Counted from the stretch's first letter, positions 29,220 through 38,756 are shown. The stretch: 58,935 nt of DNA from Lachnospiraceae bacterium (GCA_017456585.1 JAFTJD010000040.1:1-58935); one strand, 5' to 3'. Numbers and translations are program-made. The notes: generated by a model not told the origin, from the sequence alone.

Positions 29220-29257
29220 AAGCACACCGGATGTTAGGACAGATGTTTGGTGTGCTT
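29220..29257. terminator. Hairpin after the liv operon
   Basis: AAGCACACC (29220-29228) pairs perfectly with GGTGTGCTT (29249-29257). The loop is 20 bases and there is no long T-run. It separates the liv unit from the GH43 gene. Confidence 0.5.
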
Positions 29258-29306
29258 GTGAGTTAAGGAGTTATTGATGAGTGTATCATATGTATAGGAG
29301 GGCACC

Positions 29307-30809
29307 ATGAATTATACTAATCCGATATTAAAAGGCTTTAATCCTGACCCTAGCATTGTTAGAGTCGGAAAGGATTATTATCTTGTTACAAGTTCATTTG
29401 AATATTTTCCGGGAATACCGATATATCATAGCACGGACTTGGTTAACTGGAAGCAGATTGGTAATTGTATTGAGAATCCGAATGATTTGCCGTTTGATAA
29501 GGCAAAGGCTTCGGGTGGAATTTGGGCGCCTACTATTAGATACAATGATGGAAGATTTTATGTGACTGCGACATTTGATGGGTATGGCAACTTTATTATT
29601 AGCTCGGAAGATCCGCAGATGGGGTGGACTAAACCGGTTAAAGCTCAGATAGGAGGAATAGATCCGTCGATTTTCTTCGAAAAAGGAAGAGCATATTATA
29701 CTACCAATGCACGTGGAGCAGATGGTAAAGAAGCTATCACACTTGTGCGAATTGATGTTGTTACAGGTGAATTGCTAGGTGAAGTCAGACAGATATGGAA
29801 TGGCACGGGTGGGGGCTTCTTGGAAGCACCGCATATTTATCGTGTCGGAAGATGGTATTATCTTATAGCCGCTGAGGGAGGTACTAATTTCGGACATATG
29901 GTTACTGTTGCGAGAAGCAGGGAGATATGGGGACCATATGAGGCTTATGAAGATAATCCGATTCTTTCTAATCGTAATGACACTACCAAAAGGATTGCCT
30001 GTGCAGGACATGGAGATTTGGTAGAGGATGCGAATGGTAACTGGTGGATGGTGCATCTTGGAACGCGTCCTACTAATAACTGGTTGTCACACATCGGAAG
30101 AGAGACATTCCTTATGCCCGTTATATGGGCGGATGAATGGCCTATGGTCGGACATAACTCGAAAGCGCAGCTTAGTTATGAAGGTCCGTTATGGGAAGAA
30201 CAAAGAACTATAGATAAGTGGAAAGCTGATTTTACACATTTTGAACATGAGTGGTTAAGGCTTAGAAGGCCGGTGAAAGAGAATTATATTCTTAGGGACG
30301 GAAGACTTGTTTTGAAACCGACAAGCACTAAGCTTTCATCAGAGACGGGGTCTCCTACCTTTATGGCAATGCGCCATTTTGATATGGAATGTAAGGTCAT
30401 GACCAAGGTTAGGTTTGATACCTTTAAGGATAATGATGAGGCGGGAATGGTGCTGTATCTTTCTGATAAATTCTACTATAGTTTTTGCAAAAAGCGAAAA
30501 GATGGTAAGGATTATATTATGGTGCAGAAACATGCTGATGATTTCAAACAGCTTGTTTGCAAAAGGGAAATCGGAGCAGGTGCAGTCAAATTGGTGATAG
30601 AAGCGTCTAAGGATGAATATAGATTTTATTATTCTGTGGGAGAAGAGGAGCTTCGCTATGCGGGAAGTGCTGCGACCAGGTTCTTGTCGTGCGAACTTGC
30701 AGGTAAATGTTTTACCGGAACTCTTATGGGATTATATGCGCAGTGCGATGAACAGACAAAGGCGGAAGCTATGTTTTATGGGTTCATTATGGAGAGGAGA
30801 CAGATATGA
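29307..30809 (+). CDS. Glycoside hydrolase family 43 (beta-xylosidase/arabinofuranosidase type)
   Basis: A 500-residue cytoplasmic enzyme (no signal peptide) with a five-bladed beta-propeller. It starts NPILKGFNPDPSIVRVG, with the catalytic base Asp14. The pKa-modulating Asp119 is in GGIDPSIFF and the acid Glu173 in LEAPHIYRVG. The C-terminal 190 residues form the beta-sandwich domain usual in GH43_11/12-type enzymes. It should release xylose or arabinose from short oligosaccharides already imported. AGGAGG precedes the ATG. Its stop overlaps the start of a HAD phosphatase by four bases, so the pair is co-translated. Confidence 0.88.
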   Translation: MNYTNPILKGFNPDPSIVRVGKDYYLVTSSFEYFPGIPIYHSTDLVNWKQIGNCIENPNDLPFDKAKASGGIWAPTIRYNDGRFYVTATFDGYGNFIISSEDPQMGWTKPVKAQIGGIDPSIFFEKGRAYYTTNARGADGKEAITLVRIDVVTGELLGEVRQIWNGTGGGFLEAPHIYRVGRWYYLIAAEGGTNFGHMVTVARSREIWGPYEAYEDNPILSNRNDTTKRIACAGHGDLVEDANGNWWMVHLGTRPTNNWLSHIGRETFLMPVIWADEWPMVGHNSKAQLSYEGPLWEEQRTIDKWKADFTHFEHEWLRLRRPVKENYILRDGRLVLKPTSTKLSSETGSPTFMAMRHFDMECKVMTKVRFDTFKDNDEAGMVLYLSDKFYYSFCKKRKDGKDYIMVQKHADDFKQLVCKREIGAGAVKLVIEASKDEYRFYYSVGEEELRYAGSAATRFLSCELAGKCFTGTLMGLYAQCDEQTKAEAMFYGFIMERRQI

Positions 30810-31579
30810 TTAGATTGGTAGCGTGTGATGTTGACGGAACGCTTCTTATGAAGGGTGAAAGTTCAATAAGCGCAAATATTATAGATTCGATAAAAAAACT
30901 CGTTGCGAGCGGGGTTGTATTTGTTGTTGCGAGTGGAAGGACTTACACAGATTTGAAGCGTCTTTTTGCGGAAGTTGAGAAGGATGTTGTGTTTGTAAGT
31001 AATGACGGAGCGCTTATTTCTTACAAGGGTACAGTGCTTGCTAAACATCCGATTTTACATAAAGAAGGCTTTGAATTCATGAAGAAGGTATACAAAAAGG
31101 GCGATGTAATACCGGTTGTATACAGTGCATATATGGCGTATGTTCTCAATGGACATGGGGAATTTAGCAATGAATTGAGATATGCGACCAATAATCATAT
31201 GCTCGAAGTGGAATGTATGGACAGCATTAATGATGACTACCTTAAGATTGGTCTCTATAAGAAAGCAAGTGCAGCAGTTAATGTAGAAGATATTGCGTCA
31301 GAATATCCGTTAAATCTGGTATATGAAAGTCCGGAGTGGATCGAATATGTTGCACAGGGAATTAACAAAGGCAGTGCAATTGAGCATTTACAGAAAAGAT
31401 TTGCCATAACTAAGGGTGAAACCATGGTGTTTGGTGACAACACGAACGATTTGGAGATGTTTGAACAGGCAGATTTTGCTTATGCGGTTGATTGGGCGGC
31501 AGATAGTATAAGAGAAAAATGTCCATACACAACATCTGATGTAGTGGCAACACTTGAAAAAATATGCATCGATAGATAA
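30806..31579 (+). CDS. Cof-type HAD-superfamily sugar-phosphatase-like hydrolase
   Basis: A 257-residue HAD hydrolase of the Cof/YidA subgroup. Motif I is DVDGTLL (nucleophile Asp8), motif II VVASGRTY, motif III includes the NKGSAIEHLQKRF lysine, and motif IV is VFGDNTNDLEMFEQAD. Members dephosphorylate sugar phosphates or flavin and pyridoxal phosphates; the substrate here is unknown. The ATGA overlap with the GH43 stop suggests co-regulation with sugar breakdown. Confidence 0.88.
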   Translation: MIRLVACDVDGTLLMKGESSISANIIDSIKKLVASGVVFVVASGRTYTDLKRLFAEVEKDVVFVSNDGALISYKGTVLAKHPILHKEGFEFMKKVYKKGDVIPVVYSAYMAYVLNGHGEFSNELRYATNNHMLEVECMDSINDDYLKIGLYKKASAAVNVEDIASEYPLNLVYESPEWIEYVAQGINKGSAIEHLQKRFAITKGETMVFGDNTNDLEMFEQADFAYAVDWAADSIREKCPYTTSDVVATLEKICIDR

Positions 31580-31594
31580 TAAAAGGGAGATAAC

Positions 31595-33121
31595 ATGATT
31601 TTTACTAAAGCAAAGATGAGGAAAAGAGTGGCGATATTTACAGTTTTGGCGATGATGTGCTCTATGCTTGTGGCGATGACTGCGTGCGGCAAAAAGGAGC
31701 CTATAGGTAAATCACCGATAAATACGCTTGATGATTTGGCTAATGCGAAAATCGGTGTGCAGCTTGGGACTACAGGTGATATATATGTTACCGATGAATA
31801 TCCTAATGCTACGATACAGCATTTTAACAAGGGGGCAGATGCAATCCAGTCACTTAAACAGGGAAAGGTAGACTGCGTTGTTATTGATAAGCTTCCGGCA
31901 GAGGCGTTTGTCGCGCTTAACAAGGATTTGTCAATCTTGGATGAGGAATTTACGGACGAAGATTATGCGATAGCCGTTGCGAAGGGCAATAATGAACTTC
32001 TTGGCAAGATTAATGATGCTTTGAATGAGCTTGAAGAAAACGGAATAAAGCAGAAGATTATAGATAATTATATAGGCGATAACAAGGGAAGCTATGAGTA
32101 TGTGACTCCGAAGGGTACGGATAAGTCAAATGGTAGGCTTGTAATGGCAACCAATGCGGCATTTGAACCGTATGAGTATGTAGAGGGTGGCAAAATAGTC
32201 GGTATCGATGCGGATATGGCACTTGCTATATCTGATATTCTTGGTATGGAGCTTGTTATCGAGGATATGGAATTTGATTCTGTTATAACTGCGGTAAGTT
32301 CAGGCAAGGCAGATATGGGTATGGCAGGTCTTACTGTTACGGAAGACAGACTTAAGAGCATTAATTTTTCTGAGAGTTATACAACTTCTACCCAGGTTAT
32401 AGTGGTAAGAAACGGAGAAAGTGACGATTTGTCTATTTTCTCACTTGAAAGATATAAGAATAATTTTATCAAAGACAACAGATGGAAATATATTGCAGAA
32501 GGACTTCTTACAACTCTTGAGATAAGCTTTTTTGCGGTTGTTATCGGTGTTGTCCTTGGCTTTGTGTTTGCGATTATTAGAGCGAGCTCTGACAAAACCG
32601 GAAAGCTTAAGCTTTTAAATGCGCTGGTAAAGGTGTATGTAACCATTATCAGAGGAACTCCGGTTATGATTCAGCTGCTTATTATATACTATGTCATATT
32701 TGCGAGTACCAATATTAATAAAGTATTGGTTGCGGTGCTGGCGTTCGGTCTTAACTCAGCGGCTTATATGACAGAGATTGTCCGTTCGGGAATTATGTCC
32801 ATAGATAACGGACAGTTTGAGGCAGGTCGAAGCCTTGGTTTTAATTATGTGCAGACAATGCGACATTTTATTTTGCCACAGGCATTTAAAAATGTGCTTC
32901 CTGCCATAGGTAATGAGCTTATTGTTCTTATTAAGGAAACGTCGATTTCAGGTTATATAGGTATTATGGATATGACAAGAGGTGCTGATTATATCAGAAG
33001 CCGTACTTATGATGCGTTTCCGCCGCTTATCGCAGTTGCAATTGTGTATCTTATCATTGTAATGATACTTACTGCGCTTGTGGGCAAGCTTGAGAGGAGG
33101 CTTAAGACAGATGGCAAGTAA
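31595..33121 (+). CDS. Polar amino-acid ABC transporter: permuted substrate-binding domain fused to permease
   Basis: A 508-residue lipoprotein-permease. Lipobox MTACGKK lies near residue 29. Residues about 40-165 ([19 protein letters not shown] to [13 protein letters not shown]) match the half of SBP_bac_3 proteins that normally comes second. Residues about 178-275 ([47 protein letters not shown]) match the half that normally comes first. The binding domain is therefore in swapped order. Residues about 296-505 form a HisM/GlnP-type permease with the EAA loop ([20 protein letters not shown]). Glutamine, glutamate or cystine-type ligands are likely but not determinable. Its ATPase overlaps the 3' end. 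Confidence 0.88.
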   Translation: MIFTKAKMRKRVAIFTVLAMMCSMLVAMTACGKKEPIGKSPINTLDDLANAKIGVQLGTTGDIYVTDEYPNATIQHFNKGADAIQSLKQGKVDCVVIDKLPAEAFVALNKDLSILDEEFTDEDYAIAVAKGNNELLGKINDALNELEENGIKQKIIDNYIGDNKGSYEYVTPKGTDKSNGRLVMATNAAFEPYEYVEGGKIVGIDADMALAISDILGMELVIEDMEFDSVITAVSSGKADMGMAGLTVTEDRLKSINFSESYTTSTQVIVVRNGESDDLSIFSLERYKNNFIKDNRWKYIAEGLLTTLEISFFAVVIGVVLGFVFAIIRASSDKTGKLKLLNALVKVYVTIIRGTPVMIQLLIIYYVIFASTNINKVLVAVLAFGLNSAAYMTEIVRSGIMSIDNGQFEAGRSLGFNYVQTMRHFILPQAFKNVLPAIGNELIVLIKETSISGYIGIMDMTRGADYIRSRTYDAFPPLIAVAIVYLIIVMILTALVGKLERRLKTDGK

Positions 33122-33929
33122 TGAATTGAAAAGCAGTGAATTAGAAAATGATGTGTTAAAGAGTGCAAATTTGGATAACACAGCTTGTGATATGAATGAG
33201 GATATTATCATAAGTGTACGTGATTTGAAGAAATCTTTTGAGGATTTAACTGTTCTTGATGGAATAGATATTGATATACAAAGAGGCGAGGTTGTGGCCA
33301 TTATAGGTCCGTCAGGTTGTGGTAAATCAACATTTCTTCGTTGCGTAAACCGTCTTGAAGAGCCTACAAGCGGTGAGATACTTATTGACGGAATAAATAT
33401 TAACGATAAAAAGGTGGATATCAATAAACAGAGACAGAAAATGATGATGGTATTCCAGAATTTTAATCTTTTTCCGCATATGACTATTCTTAAGAATCTT
33501 ACAATAGGCCCGATGGAGCTTAAAAAGAAGAGCAAGGAAGAGGCGGAAGCAAAGGCGAAAGAACTACTTACACGAGTTGGACTTATTGATAAGATGGATG
33601 CGTATCCAAGTCAGCTTTCAGGTGGTCAGAAGCAAAGAGTTGCGATATGTCGTGCGCTTGCTATGGAGCCGGAGGCAATACTTTTTGATGAGCCGACATC
33701 AGCACTTGACCCAGAGATGGTCGGAGAGGTTCTTGACGTTATGAAGGATCTTGCCGGAAGTGGAATTACGATGTTGTGTGTAACACATGAGATGGGCTTT
33801 GCAAGAGAAGTTGCGAGCAGAGTTGTATTTTTTGATCAGGGTAAAATAGCGGAATGCGGAACACCTGATGAAGTATTTAACAATCCGAAGAACCAGAGGC
33901 TTAAGGAATTTCTTTCTAAGGTGCTGTAG
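33111..33929 (+). CDS. glnQ: Polar amino-acid ABC transporter ATPase (GlnQ/ArtM type)
   Basis: A 272-residue ATPase with Walker [10 protein letters not shown] (about residues 60-68), Q-loop [13 protein letters not shown], signature [16 protein letters not shown], Walker [15 protein letters not shown] and switch His in VTHEMGFA. These are hallmarks of the polar amino-acid group. The first 30 residues are an extra Asn/Asp/Ser-rich extension before the usual domain start. The ATG at 33111, inside the end of the permease gene, follows GAGAGGAGG. It pairs with the fused binding protein-permease to make a two-gene importer. The gene symbol is by family only. Confidence 0.9.
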   Translation: MASNELKSSELENDVLKSANLDNTACDMNEDIIISVRDLKKSFEDLTVLDGIDIDIQRGEVVAIIGPSGCGKSTFLRCVNRLEEPTSGEILIDGININDKKVDINKQRQKMMMVFQNFNLFPHMTILKNLTIGPMELKKKSKEEAEAKAKELLTRVGLIDKMDAYPSQLSGGQKQRVAICRALAMEPEAILFDEPTSALDPEMVGEVLDVMKDLAGSGITMLCVTHEMGFAREVASRVVFFDQGKIAECGTPDEVFNNPKNQRLKEFLSKVL

Positions 33930-33937
33930 AAATCGGT

Positions 33938-34040
33938 GACGCGTGCGTGAGAGAAAATGACAATGTGCATGTAAGAGAGAAATGTCAAAGAACGTGCACG
34001 AGGAAACAATAATGCGCGTGTGAGGGAAAAGGTAATGTGC
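33938..34040 (+). repeat. Degenerate short tandem repeat in the intergenic gap
   Basis: About four imperfect units of 23-28 bases, each built as GTGCRTG + GAGRGAAA + AATG (for example GCGTGCGTGAGAGAAAATG, then GTGCATGTAAGAGAGAAATG, then CGCGTGTGAGGGAAAAGGTAATG). They lie between the glnQ-type ATPase and the DUF3592 gene. No open frame or terminator structure is evident. Confidence 0.5.
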
Positions 34041-34065
34041 GTTGCATGATAAGGGGAGATAAGGG

Positions 34066-35418
34066 ATGATATTGTTTTTTGCAATAGGATTATTATTAAT
34101 GGGGCTTGGAGTGTATGCCAAGGTTCATAGCTATCGTATGGATAAACTGGGACTTACTAAGGCAAAGGTTATTGATTGCAAGAAGACGACTAAGAAGCTT
34201 GGCTCACTTGATATTCCGTGTTGTGAATTAACACTTGAAATAAAGATAGACGGTGGTGGACCGGTACAAAGAAGTGTAAAACATGATACATCTTATTCGA
34301 TTGGCGATGAGGTTGATATTTATTATGATTCGGCTTCGGACAAGATAGAGTTTCCTAAGAATATATCACCAAAAGACAGCAAAGGACCGTATATTCTTAT
34401 CGGGTTTGGTGCGTTTATATGTCTGCTTCTTGGTATGAGTGAGCTTGCGAAACATTCGGATGAAATGAACAGGGCATTTATGCAGGGACTTGCGACTTTT
34501 GTGGCTGAAGCACTTGCTTTTGGCGGATTATATCTTGGAATAATAAGACCGGCCAAAAGAAAGAAGGCAATGTCGTTTTGCCGCAAGGTGCCGGGAAAGC
34601 TGGTAGATTATAGAAGAAAAGGAAGTCGCTCGGAGGGCTATACATATGAGCCTATATATGAGTTCTATTATAATGGGGAAGTGCTTCGCATAGATGGAGA
34701 GATGAGTTCGAGTGGCTCCAAATTCCGTCGCATAGGTAAAGAAGTTACGATCGTCATAAATGAGGAGACAGGCGAAAAGTATTGCCTTGATGATGTGGCA
34801 GGAATTAAGAAAAGTGCGATAATGTGCATGATAATAGGTTTTGCGCTGCTTGTTGTCCTTCCTTTTATAGATTTTGGTCAAGCAACAGCGGAGGATACCG
34901 TGAATACTGTGAGTGGGGATTCTTTGCTGAAGGGGGTAGAACTTGAGTTTATTGAAGGGAAAGAATACAGCAATGCTTTTCTTGATATGCCTGAAGATGA
35001 GAGCTTTAGTGAATATTATCACGTATCGACTGAAGAGATGGAACGTTATACATATAATATTAAGGTATATGACGGCTGTGGAGTAGGTGTTGTTACTATA
35101 TTTCCAAACAGAACTACAGGGAAAGGTTTTCATCAGATGTATTCTTTTTATGTTGATGAAGAGAAGCTTGAGGCGGTTGTTCAGGATGCGAAGGATTATG
35201 AATTTGATTCGCTTGCGGTTGATAGCCTGGTGTCAGGCGACAAAACAGAGCTTCATGAGTACCTCTATCGCTACGATGGGACCGAACGACTGGGTTCAGG
35301 AGGTTATGGTGTGAAAGCGAGTCTTTTTCACGGCGTGGCACAGAATATTATAGACGCTGTGCCCGACAACGTGTGGGAAGCAATTGAGGATGAGATGGAT
35401 AGATACTATTTGCGATAG
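34066..35418 (+). CDS. DUF3592-like multi-pass membrane protein
   Basis: A 450-residue membrane protein with hydrophobic segments at about residues 1-18, 107-125, 143-163 and 252-270. Residues 30-100 have the DUF3592 pattern (conversion of a beta-rich domain ending in YSIGDEVDIYYD and ASDKIEF), and residues about 180-245 repeat a related beta-rich unit (YEPIYEFYYNGE, GKEVTIVINEETGEKYCLDD). The C-terminal 170 residues are soluble, acidic and unrecognised. The function is unknown. AAGGGGAGA precedes the ATG. It is followed at once by a very strong hairpin that belongs to a repeat element. Confidence 0.7.
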   Translation: MILFFAIGLLLMGLGVYAKVHSYRMDKLGLTKAKVIDCKKTTKKLGSLDIPCCELTLEIKIDGGGPVQRSVKHDTSYSIGDEVDIYYDSASDKIEFPKNISPKDSKGPYILIGFGAFICLLLGMSELAKHSDEMNRAFMQGLATFVAEALAFGGLYLGIIRPAKRKKAMSFCRKVPGKLVDYRRKGSRSEGYTYEPIYEFYYNGEVLRIDGEMSSSGSKFRRIGKEVTIVINEETGEKYCLDDVAGIKKSAIMCMIIGFALLVVLPFIDFGQATAEDTVNTVSGDSLLKGVELEFIEGKEYSNAFLDMPEDESFSEYYHVSTEEMERYTYNIKVYDGCGVGVVTIFPNRTTGKGFHQMYSFYVDEEKLEAVVQDAKDYEFDSLAVDSLVSGDKTELHEYLYRYDGTERLGSGGYGVKASLFHGVAQNIIDAVPDNVWEAIEDEMDRYYLR

Positions 35419-35419
35419 C

Positions 35420-35611
35420 AATGAGCCATGCAAAGAAAAAAGCGAATACTGCAGATGGAAGCTTGCTTCCAATCTGAAGTATTCGCTTTTTTCTTTATAG
35501 GGCGAAGCCCGCGACCGAGTGCGCGGTAGCGCACGAGGTGCATGGCTCGTAGGTGGCGGGAGCGAAGCCCGCGACCGAGTGCGCGGTAGCGCACGAGGTG
35601 CATGGCGCATA
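35420..35611. repeat. Palindromic repeat family B, copy 1 (with internal 45-bp duplication)
   Basis: The element begins AATGAGCCATGC (35420-35431) directly after a stop codon and has the opposing end GCATGGCTC at 35540-35548. Inside are a long hairpin (35432-35496) and a GC-rich unit of 45 bp repeated with a 60-bp period (35502-35546 and 35562-35606). That unit contains small hairpins GGGC-GAA-GCCC and GTGCGC-GGTA-GCGCAC. A reverse-oriented relative is at 40311-40444. Its GC content is far above its surroundings. Confidence 0.75.
35432..35496. terminator. Very strong bidirectional hairpin terminator
   Basis: A perfect 19-bp arm (35432-35450 with 35478-35496, beginning AAAGAAAAAAGCG and ending CGCTTTTTTCTTT) encloses a second stem GGAAG/CTTCC. 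A- and T-runs on both sides would terminate transcription in either direction, including that of the DUF3592 gene. Confidence 0.8.
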
Positions 35612-35637
35612 GCAGATGCAAAAAGTTTTCTGTTCTT

Positions 35638-35913
35638 CATCTAGCTGACTGCAAAACTAGAAATCTATCCGTTGAAAATCTTGAAAAATATTCCCTGATT
35701 TCATCGAGAAACTTCGATATGCAAGAAACTATCCGTTAAAAAATGCAAGAATGAGTGGTATATTTAGATTTGTTTGAGTAAAATCAAAGTTTTTTTCATC
35801 TATAAAATGCTATAATAGCAAATCTATCTGAAAAGTCTTGATTTTTAATTAGAAAATTTACGGTTATATTTGGTGGAAATTGGAAATCTATCGGATGTTG
35901 GATGAAATGGGGT
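35638..35913 (+). repeat. Dispersed ~275-bp repeat family A, copy 1
   Basis: One of three related non-coding copies in direct orientation. It opens CATCTAGCTGACTGCAAAAC and has AATCTATC-type motifs at about 35662, 35727, 35821 and 35885. Motif 2 (AAACTATCCGTT) and motif 3 (AATCTATCTG) are diverged. A short hairpin TTTC-ATCGA-GAAA (near 35700) is shared with the other copies. The reading frames are broken by stops in every frame. Confidence 0.75.
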
Positions 35914-36044
35914 TACATCTTGAGACAGAAGGAAGTTGTTATTTTGTCTTTTTGGTGGTAAACTATTTCTATATCAGTCATTGTTAAGGTGTTTGCGGTA
36001 TTGGAACACGAGATATCCGGTATAGTGAAGAGAAAACGAAAAAA

Positions 36045-36083
36045 TTCAAAGTGCCAAAATGTCACTTTGGATGGCACTTTGAA
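36045..36083. promoter_or_regulatory. Inverted repeat upstream of the leucine-rich-repeat lipoprotein gene
   Basis: TTCAAAGTGCCA (36045-36056) pairs with TGGCACTTTGAA (36072-36083), with a further CACTTTG in the loop. It could be an operator or a hairpin. A weak promoter, TTGATC-17-TATTAG (36155-36183), lies just before the gene. The rest of 35914-36217 shows nothing recognisable. Confidence 0.4.
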
Positions 36084-36217
36084 AATCTCGTTAGATTAGC
36101 TTGCTTTGTTGAAAAAGATAGCCGAAAATCTGACTATAACGCAAGTGCAATTGGTTGATCAAACAGTAAGTGGGAAGTATTAGTAAAATATTTAGACAAA
36201 AAGAAAGGGACAAAAGA

Positions 36218-37987
36218 ATGAAGAAAATAGGAAAGATTATAGCGATGGCATTGCTTGGGGCAACGCTTCTTGCAGGCTGTGACAGTAGAGATGTTGCGCG
36301 TAGCCGTGATGAAGTTGAGACTACGGATAAGAATGACGAACACGAGATTACAACTAAAAAGGATGGGGTTGAGACTACAGCTGGTGTAGGAGGAGAAGAG
36401 ACTACATCGAATAAAGATATGAGCAATCCGACGGCAGGGGCAAATGAGGAGACAACCACATCTGTAACTGAAGAATCAACAACACCTGTTGAAGAGGCGG
36501 TGGCATCTGCTCAATATAAATGGGATGGAGAAACATTGATTTTTTGTGATGGCGATCTGGTTAATAAAGAAGACGTTGATAGTGTATTACAAGAGTGTGG
36601 AATCGCTAGGGCTGACTTAAAAAAGGTGGTCATAGGCGAAGGGATTTTGCATATTGGGGATGAAGCGTTTAATGAGTGTTATAGCTTAACAACTATAAAG
36701 CTTTTAGGTGGTGTACAGAGCATAGGGGCTTATGCGTTTGGATATTGTGAAGGGTTAACAAGAATAGAAATCCCGGATGGCGTAGTGAGTATTGGAAAAC
36801 ATGCTTTTAGTAGATGTTTTGGATTGACAAGTATAGAAATTCCGAATAGTGTAACAAATATTGGAGAGTGTGCGTTTGAATTTTGTGGTAGCTTAACAAG
36901 TATAGAGATACCGAATAGTGTGATAAGTATTGGAGAGGGCGCATTTAATGAATGTTACGGATTAACAAGTATAGAACTTTCGGATAATATTTTGAGTGTT
37001 GGATATTATATGTTTGGTGGTTGTAGAAGTTTAGCGAGCATAGAGATACCGAGTAATGTAACAAGTATTGGAGATTATGCATTTGTTGAATGCGATGGAT
37101 TAACAAGTATAGATATACCTGATAGCGTGACGAGTATTGGAGATTATGCATTTGTTGAATGCGATGGATTAACAAGTATAGATATACCTGACAGTGTAAC
37201 GAGTATTGGAGAGGGCGCGTTTGCGAATTGTACCGGTTTAACAACTATCTACGCTCCGGCAGGCTCTTATGCGGAAACTTGGGCAAAAGAGAATGGATAC
37301 ACGGTTGTAGATATGACGGCGTCGCTTGAAGAACCAACGACGGAGGCGGAGGAGGTAACAACGCCGGTTGAAGAAGCTACATTTGCTAAATATAAATTAG
37401 ATGGTGAGACGTTGATTTTTTATGGCGGTAAGTTAGTTGATATAGATGTGATGGCTAGTGCATTGCAAGAATATGAAATCACTCCGTTTGACTTGAAGAA
37501 GGTGATTATAGAAGAAGGAGTAACAAGTATTGGAGATTATACGTTTTGGTTTTGCTCAAATCTAACTAGTGTAGAGATACCCTATGGTGTAACCAGTATA
37601 GGAGACTTTGCGTTTGTGGAGTGTAGCGGATTAACAAGTATAGAACTTCCAAATAGTGTGACGAGTATTGGGAAGGAAGCGTTTGCGCATTGTAGCGGAT
37701 TAACAAGTATAGATATACCTGACAGCGTAACGAGTATTGGAGAGTATGCGTTTTATGAATGTGATGGGTTAACAAGTATAGATATACCCGGCAGCGTAAC
37801 GAGTATTGGTAGTTATGCCTTTGGATATTGCGGCAGTTTAACAAGTATAAAGCTTCCGGGCAGTCTGACGAGTATGGGATATCATGTGTTTTATGGTTGC
37901 GAAGGTTTTGTTACTATCTATGCCCCGGCGGGCTCCTATGTGGAAACTTGGGCAAAAGAGTACAACTATGTAGTTGTGAGCGAGTAG
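36218..37987 (+). CDS. BspA-like leucine-rich repeat lipoprotein
   Basis: A 589-residue surface lipoprotein. The lipobox LLGATLLAGC gives the lipid cysteine at about residue 21, followed by a Glu/Thr-rich stalk. Two modules follow, each starting with a Y-K-x-DGETLIF segment and a DLKKV strand, continuing with 22-24 residue LRR_5 repeats of the form LTSIEIPNSVTSIGEYAF, and ending TIYAPAGSYAETWAKE. Module 1 has about nine repeats and module 2 about seven. BspA-type repeats usually mediate adhesion to host or matrix; that role is inferred. The ATG at 36218 follows AAAGAAAGGG. Two adjacent 69-bp repeats are almost identical in DNA, which suggests recent repeat expansion. Confidence 0.85.
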   Translation: MKKIGKIIAMALLGATLLAGCDSRDVARSRDEVETTDKNDEHEITTKKDGVETTAGVGGEETTSNKDMSNPTAGANEETTTSVTEESTTPVEEAVASAQYKWDGETLIFCDGDLVNKEDVDSVLQECGIARADLKKVVIGEGILHIGDEAFNECYSLTTIKLLGGVQSIGAYAFGYCEGLTRIEIPDGVVSIGKHAFSRCFGLTSIEIPNSVTNIGECAFEFCGSLTSIEIPNSVISIGEGAFNECYGLTSIELSDNILSVGYYMFGGCRSLASIEIPSNVTSIGDYAFVECDGLTSIDIPDSVTSIGDYAFVECDGLTSIDIPDSVTSIGEGAFANCTGLTTIYAPAGSYAETWAKENGYTVVDMTASLEEPTTEAEEVTTPVEEATFAKYKLDGETLIFYGGKLVDIDVMASALQEYEITPFDLKKVIIEEGVTSIGDYTFWFCSNLTSVEIPYGVTSIGDFAFVECSGLTSIELPNSVTSIGKEAFAHCSGLTSIDIPDSVTSIGEYAFYECDGLTSIDIPGSVTSIGSYAFGYCGSLTSIKLPGSLTSMGYHVFYGCEGFVTIYAPAGSYVETWAKEYNYVVVSE

Positions 37988-38069
37988 CAATTATGTGGTA
38001 ATAAAGTAGTGATAAGAAAAAATATGGAAGGCTCGGGGCAGATGCACCGGTATTTTCATAGGATGGTGG

Positions 38070-38109
38070 GCCTCGGTTTCTGCTGAAAGGTAGGGACTGG
38101 GGCTTTTTT
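38070..38109 (+). terminator. Terminator after the LRR gene
   Basis: GCCTCGGTTTCT (38070-38081) pairs over 12 positions (with G-T wobbles) with AGGGACTGGGGC (38092-38103), followed by six T residues. The rest of the gene-free stretch 37988-38279 shows no further structure I can name. Confidence 0.7.
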
Positions 38110-38279
38110 CTTATACGTGCAAGCTTAGGGTGAGTATACTTTTGTTTCTGTCTGGTGTAGTTTGAGGATGTTGATATAAAAATCTCCGCCCATATCTTTT
38201 TTCTATATTTCTGCTATGCAATTTGCATGCTTCAAACCATTAATAGGGAACAACAATGATATGCGATTTGCTTTGAAAT

Positions 38280-38550
38280 CATCCAGCTGACCGCAAAACT
38301 AGAAATCTATCCGTTGAAAATCTATGGAAAATTTCTTCAGTTTCATCCGGAAACTTCGAAATGCAAGAATCTATCTGTTAAAAAATGCAAAAATGCGCTG
38401 TGTATTGAGTTTTATCATGGGAAAATCAAGGATTTTTACGGCTATAAGAAGATGTATTGGCAAATCTATAGGAAAAAGCTTGATTTTTGGAACAAAATTT
38501 TACGGCTATATTTGATAAGAATAAGGAATCTATCGGATGTTGAGAAAAAA
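38280..38550 (+). repeat. Dispersed ~275-bp repeat family A, copy 2
   Basis: Opens CATCCAGCTGACCGCAAAAC, with motifs AATCTATCCG, AATCTATCTG, AATCTATAGG and AATCTATCGG at about 38304, 38368, 38463 and 38527 (spacing 64, 95, 64). The hairpin GTTTC-ATCCG-GAAAC is intact. TTTTACGGCTATA occurs before both motif 3 and motif 4. The short open frame here is not kept in the other two copies, so this is not treated as a gene. Confidence 0.8.
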
Positions 38551-38595
38551 TAAATTGAATTGGACCATTGGTATGACGTTAATTGAATATAGAAC

Positions 38596-38628
38596 AACAA
38601 AAACTCAACTTGTAGTTGAGTTTTTGTT
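38596..38628. terminator. Bidirectional hairpin terminator
   Basis: A perfect 15-bp stem, AACAAAAACTCAACT (38596-38610) with AGTTGAGTTTTTGTT (38614-38628) and a 3-base loop, lies between repeat copy 2 and the HTH regulator gene. Confidence 0.75.
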
Positions 38629-38756
38629 AATTTGCGAGAGGTGTACAAGGGGATGGATAACTGTTATACTGTGATTACAAGGTTGGTACTGCCTAAGTAA
38701 TTAAGATGAAAGGGTATATATCTTGGCGCAAAGGTATTATACAAGGGGATAATTAT

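Noticed and set aside
34528..35640. Long antisense frames opposite the DUF3592 gene and the GC-rich repeat
   Set aside because: They have no ribosome sites and low-complexity translations, and they lie opposite a well-supported gene or within a repeat.
38030..38110. G-rich leader resembling a riboswitch (c-di-GMP or similar)
   Set aside because: It follows a stop codon, ends in a plain terminator and leads to no gene; no known riboswitch core was recognised.
38314..38553. Small Lys-rich open frame of 79 codons
   Set aside because: It lies inside family A repeat copy 2; the equivalent frames in the other two copies are broken by stops, and it has no ribosome site.
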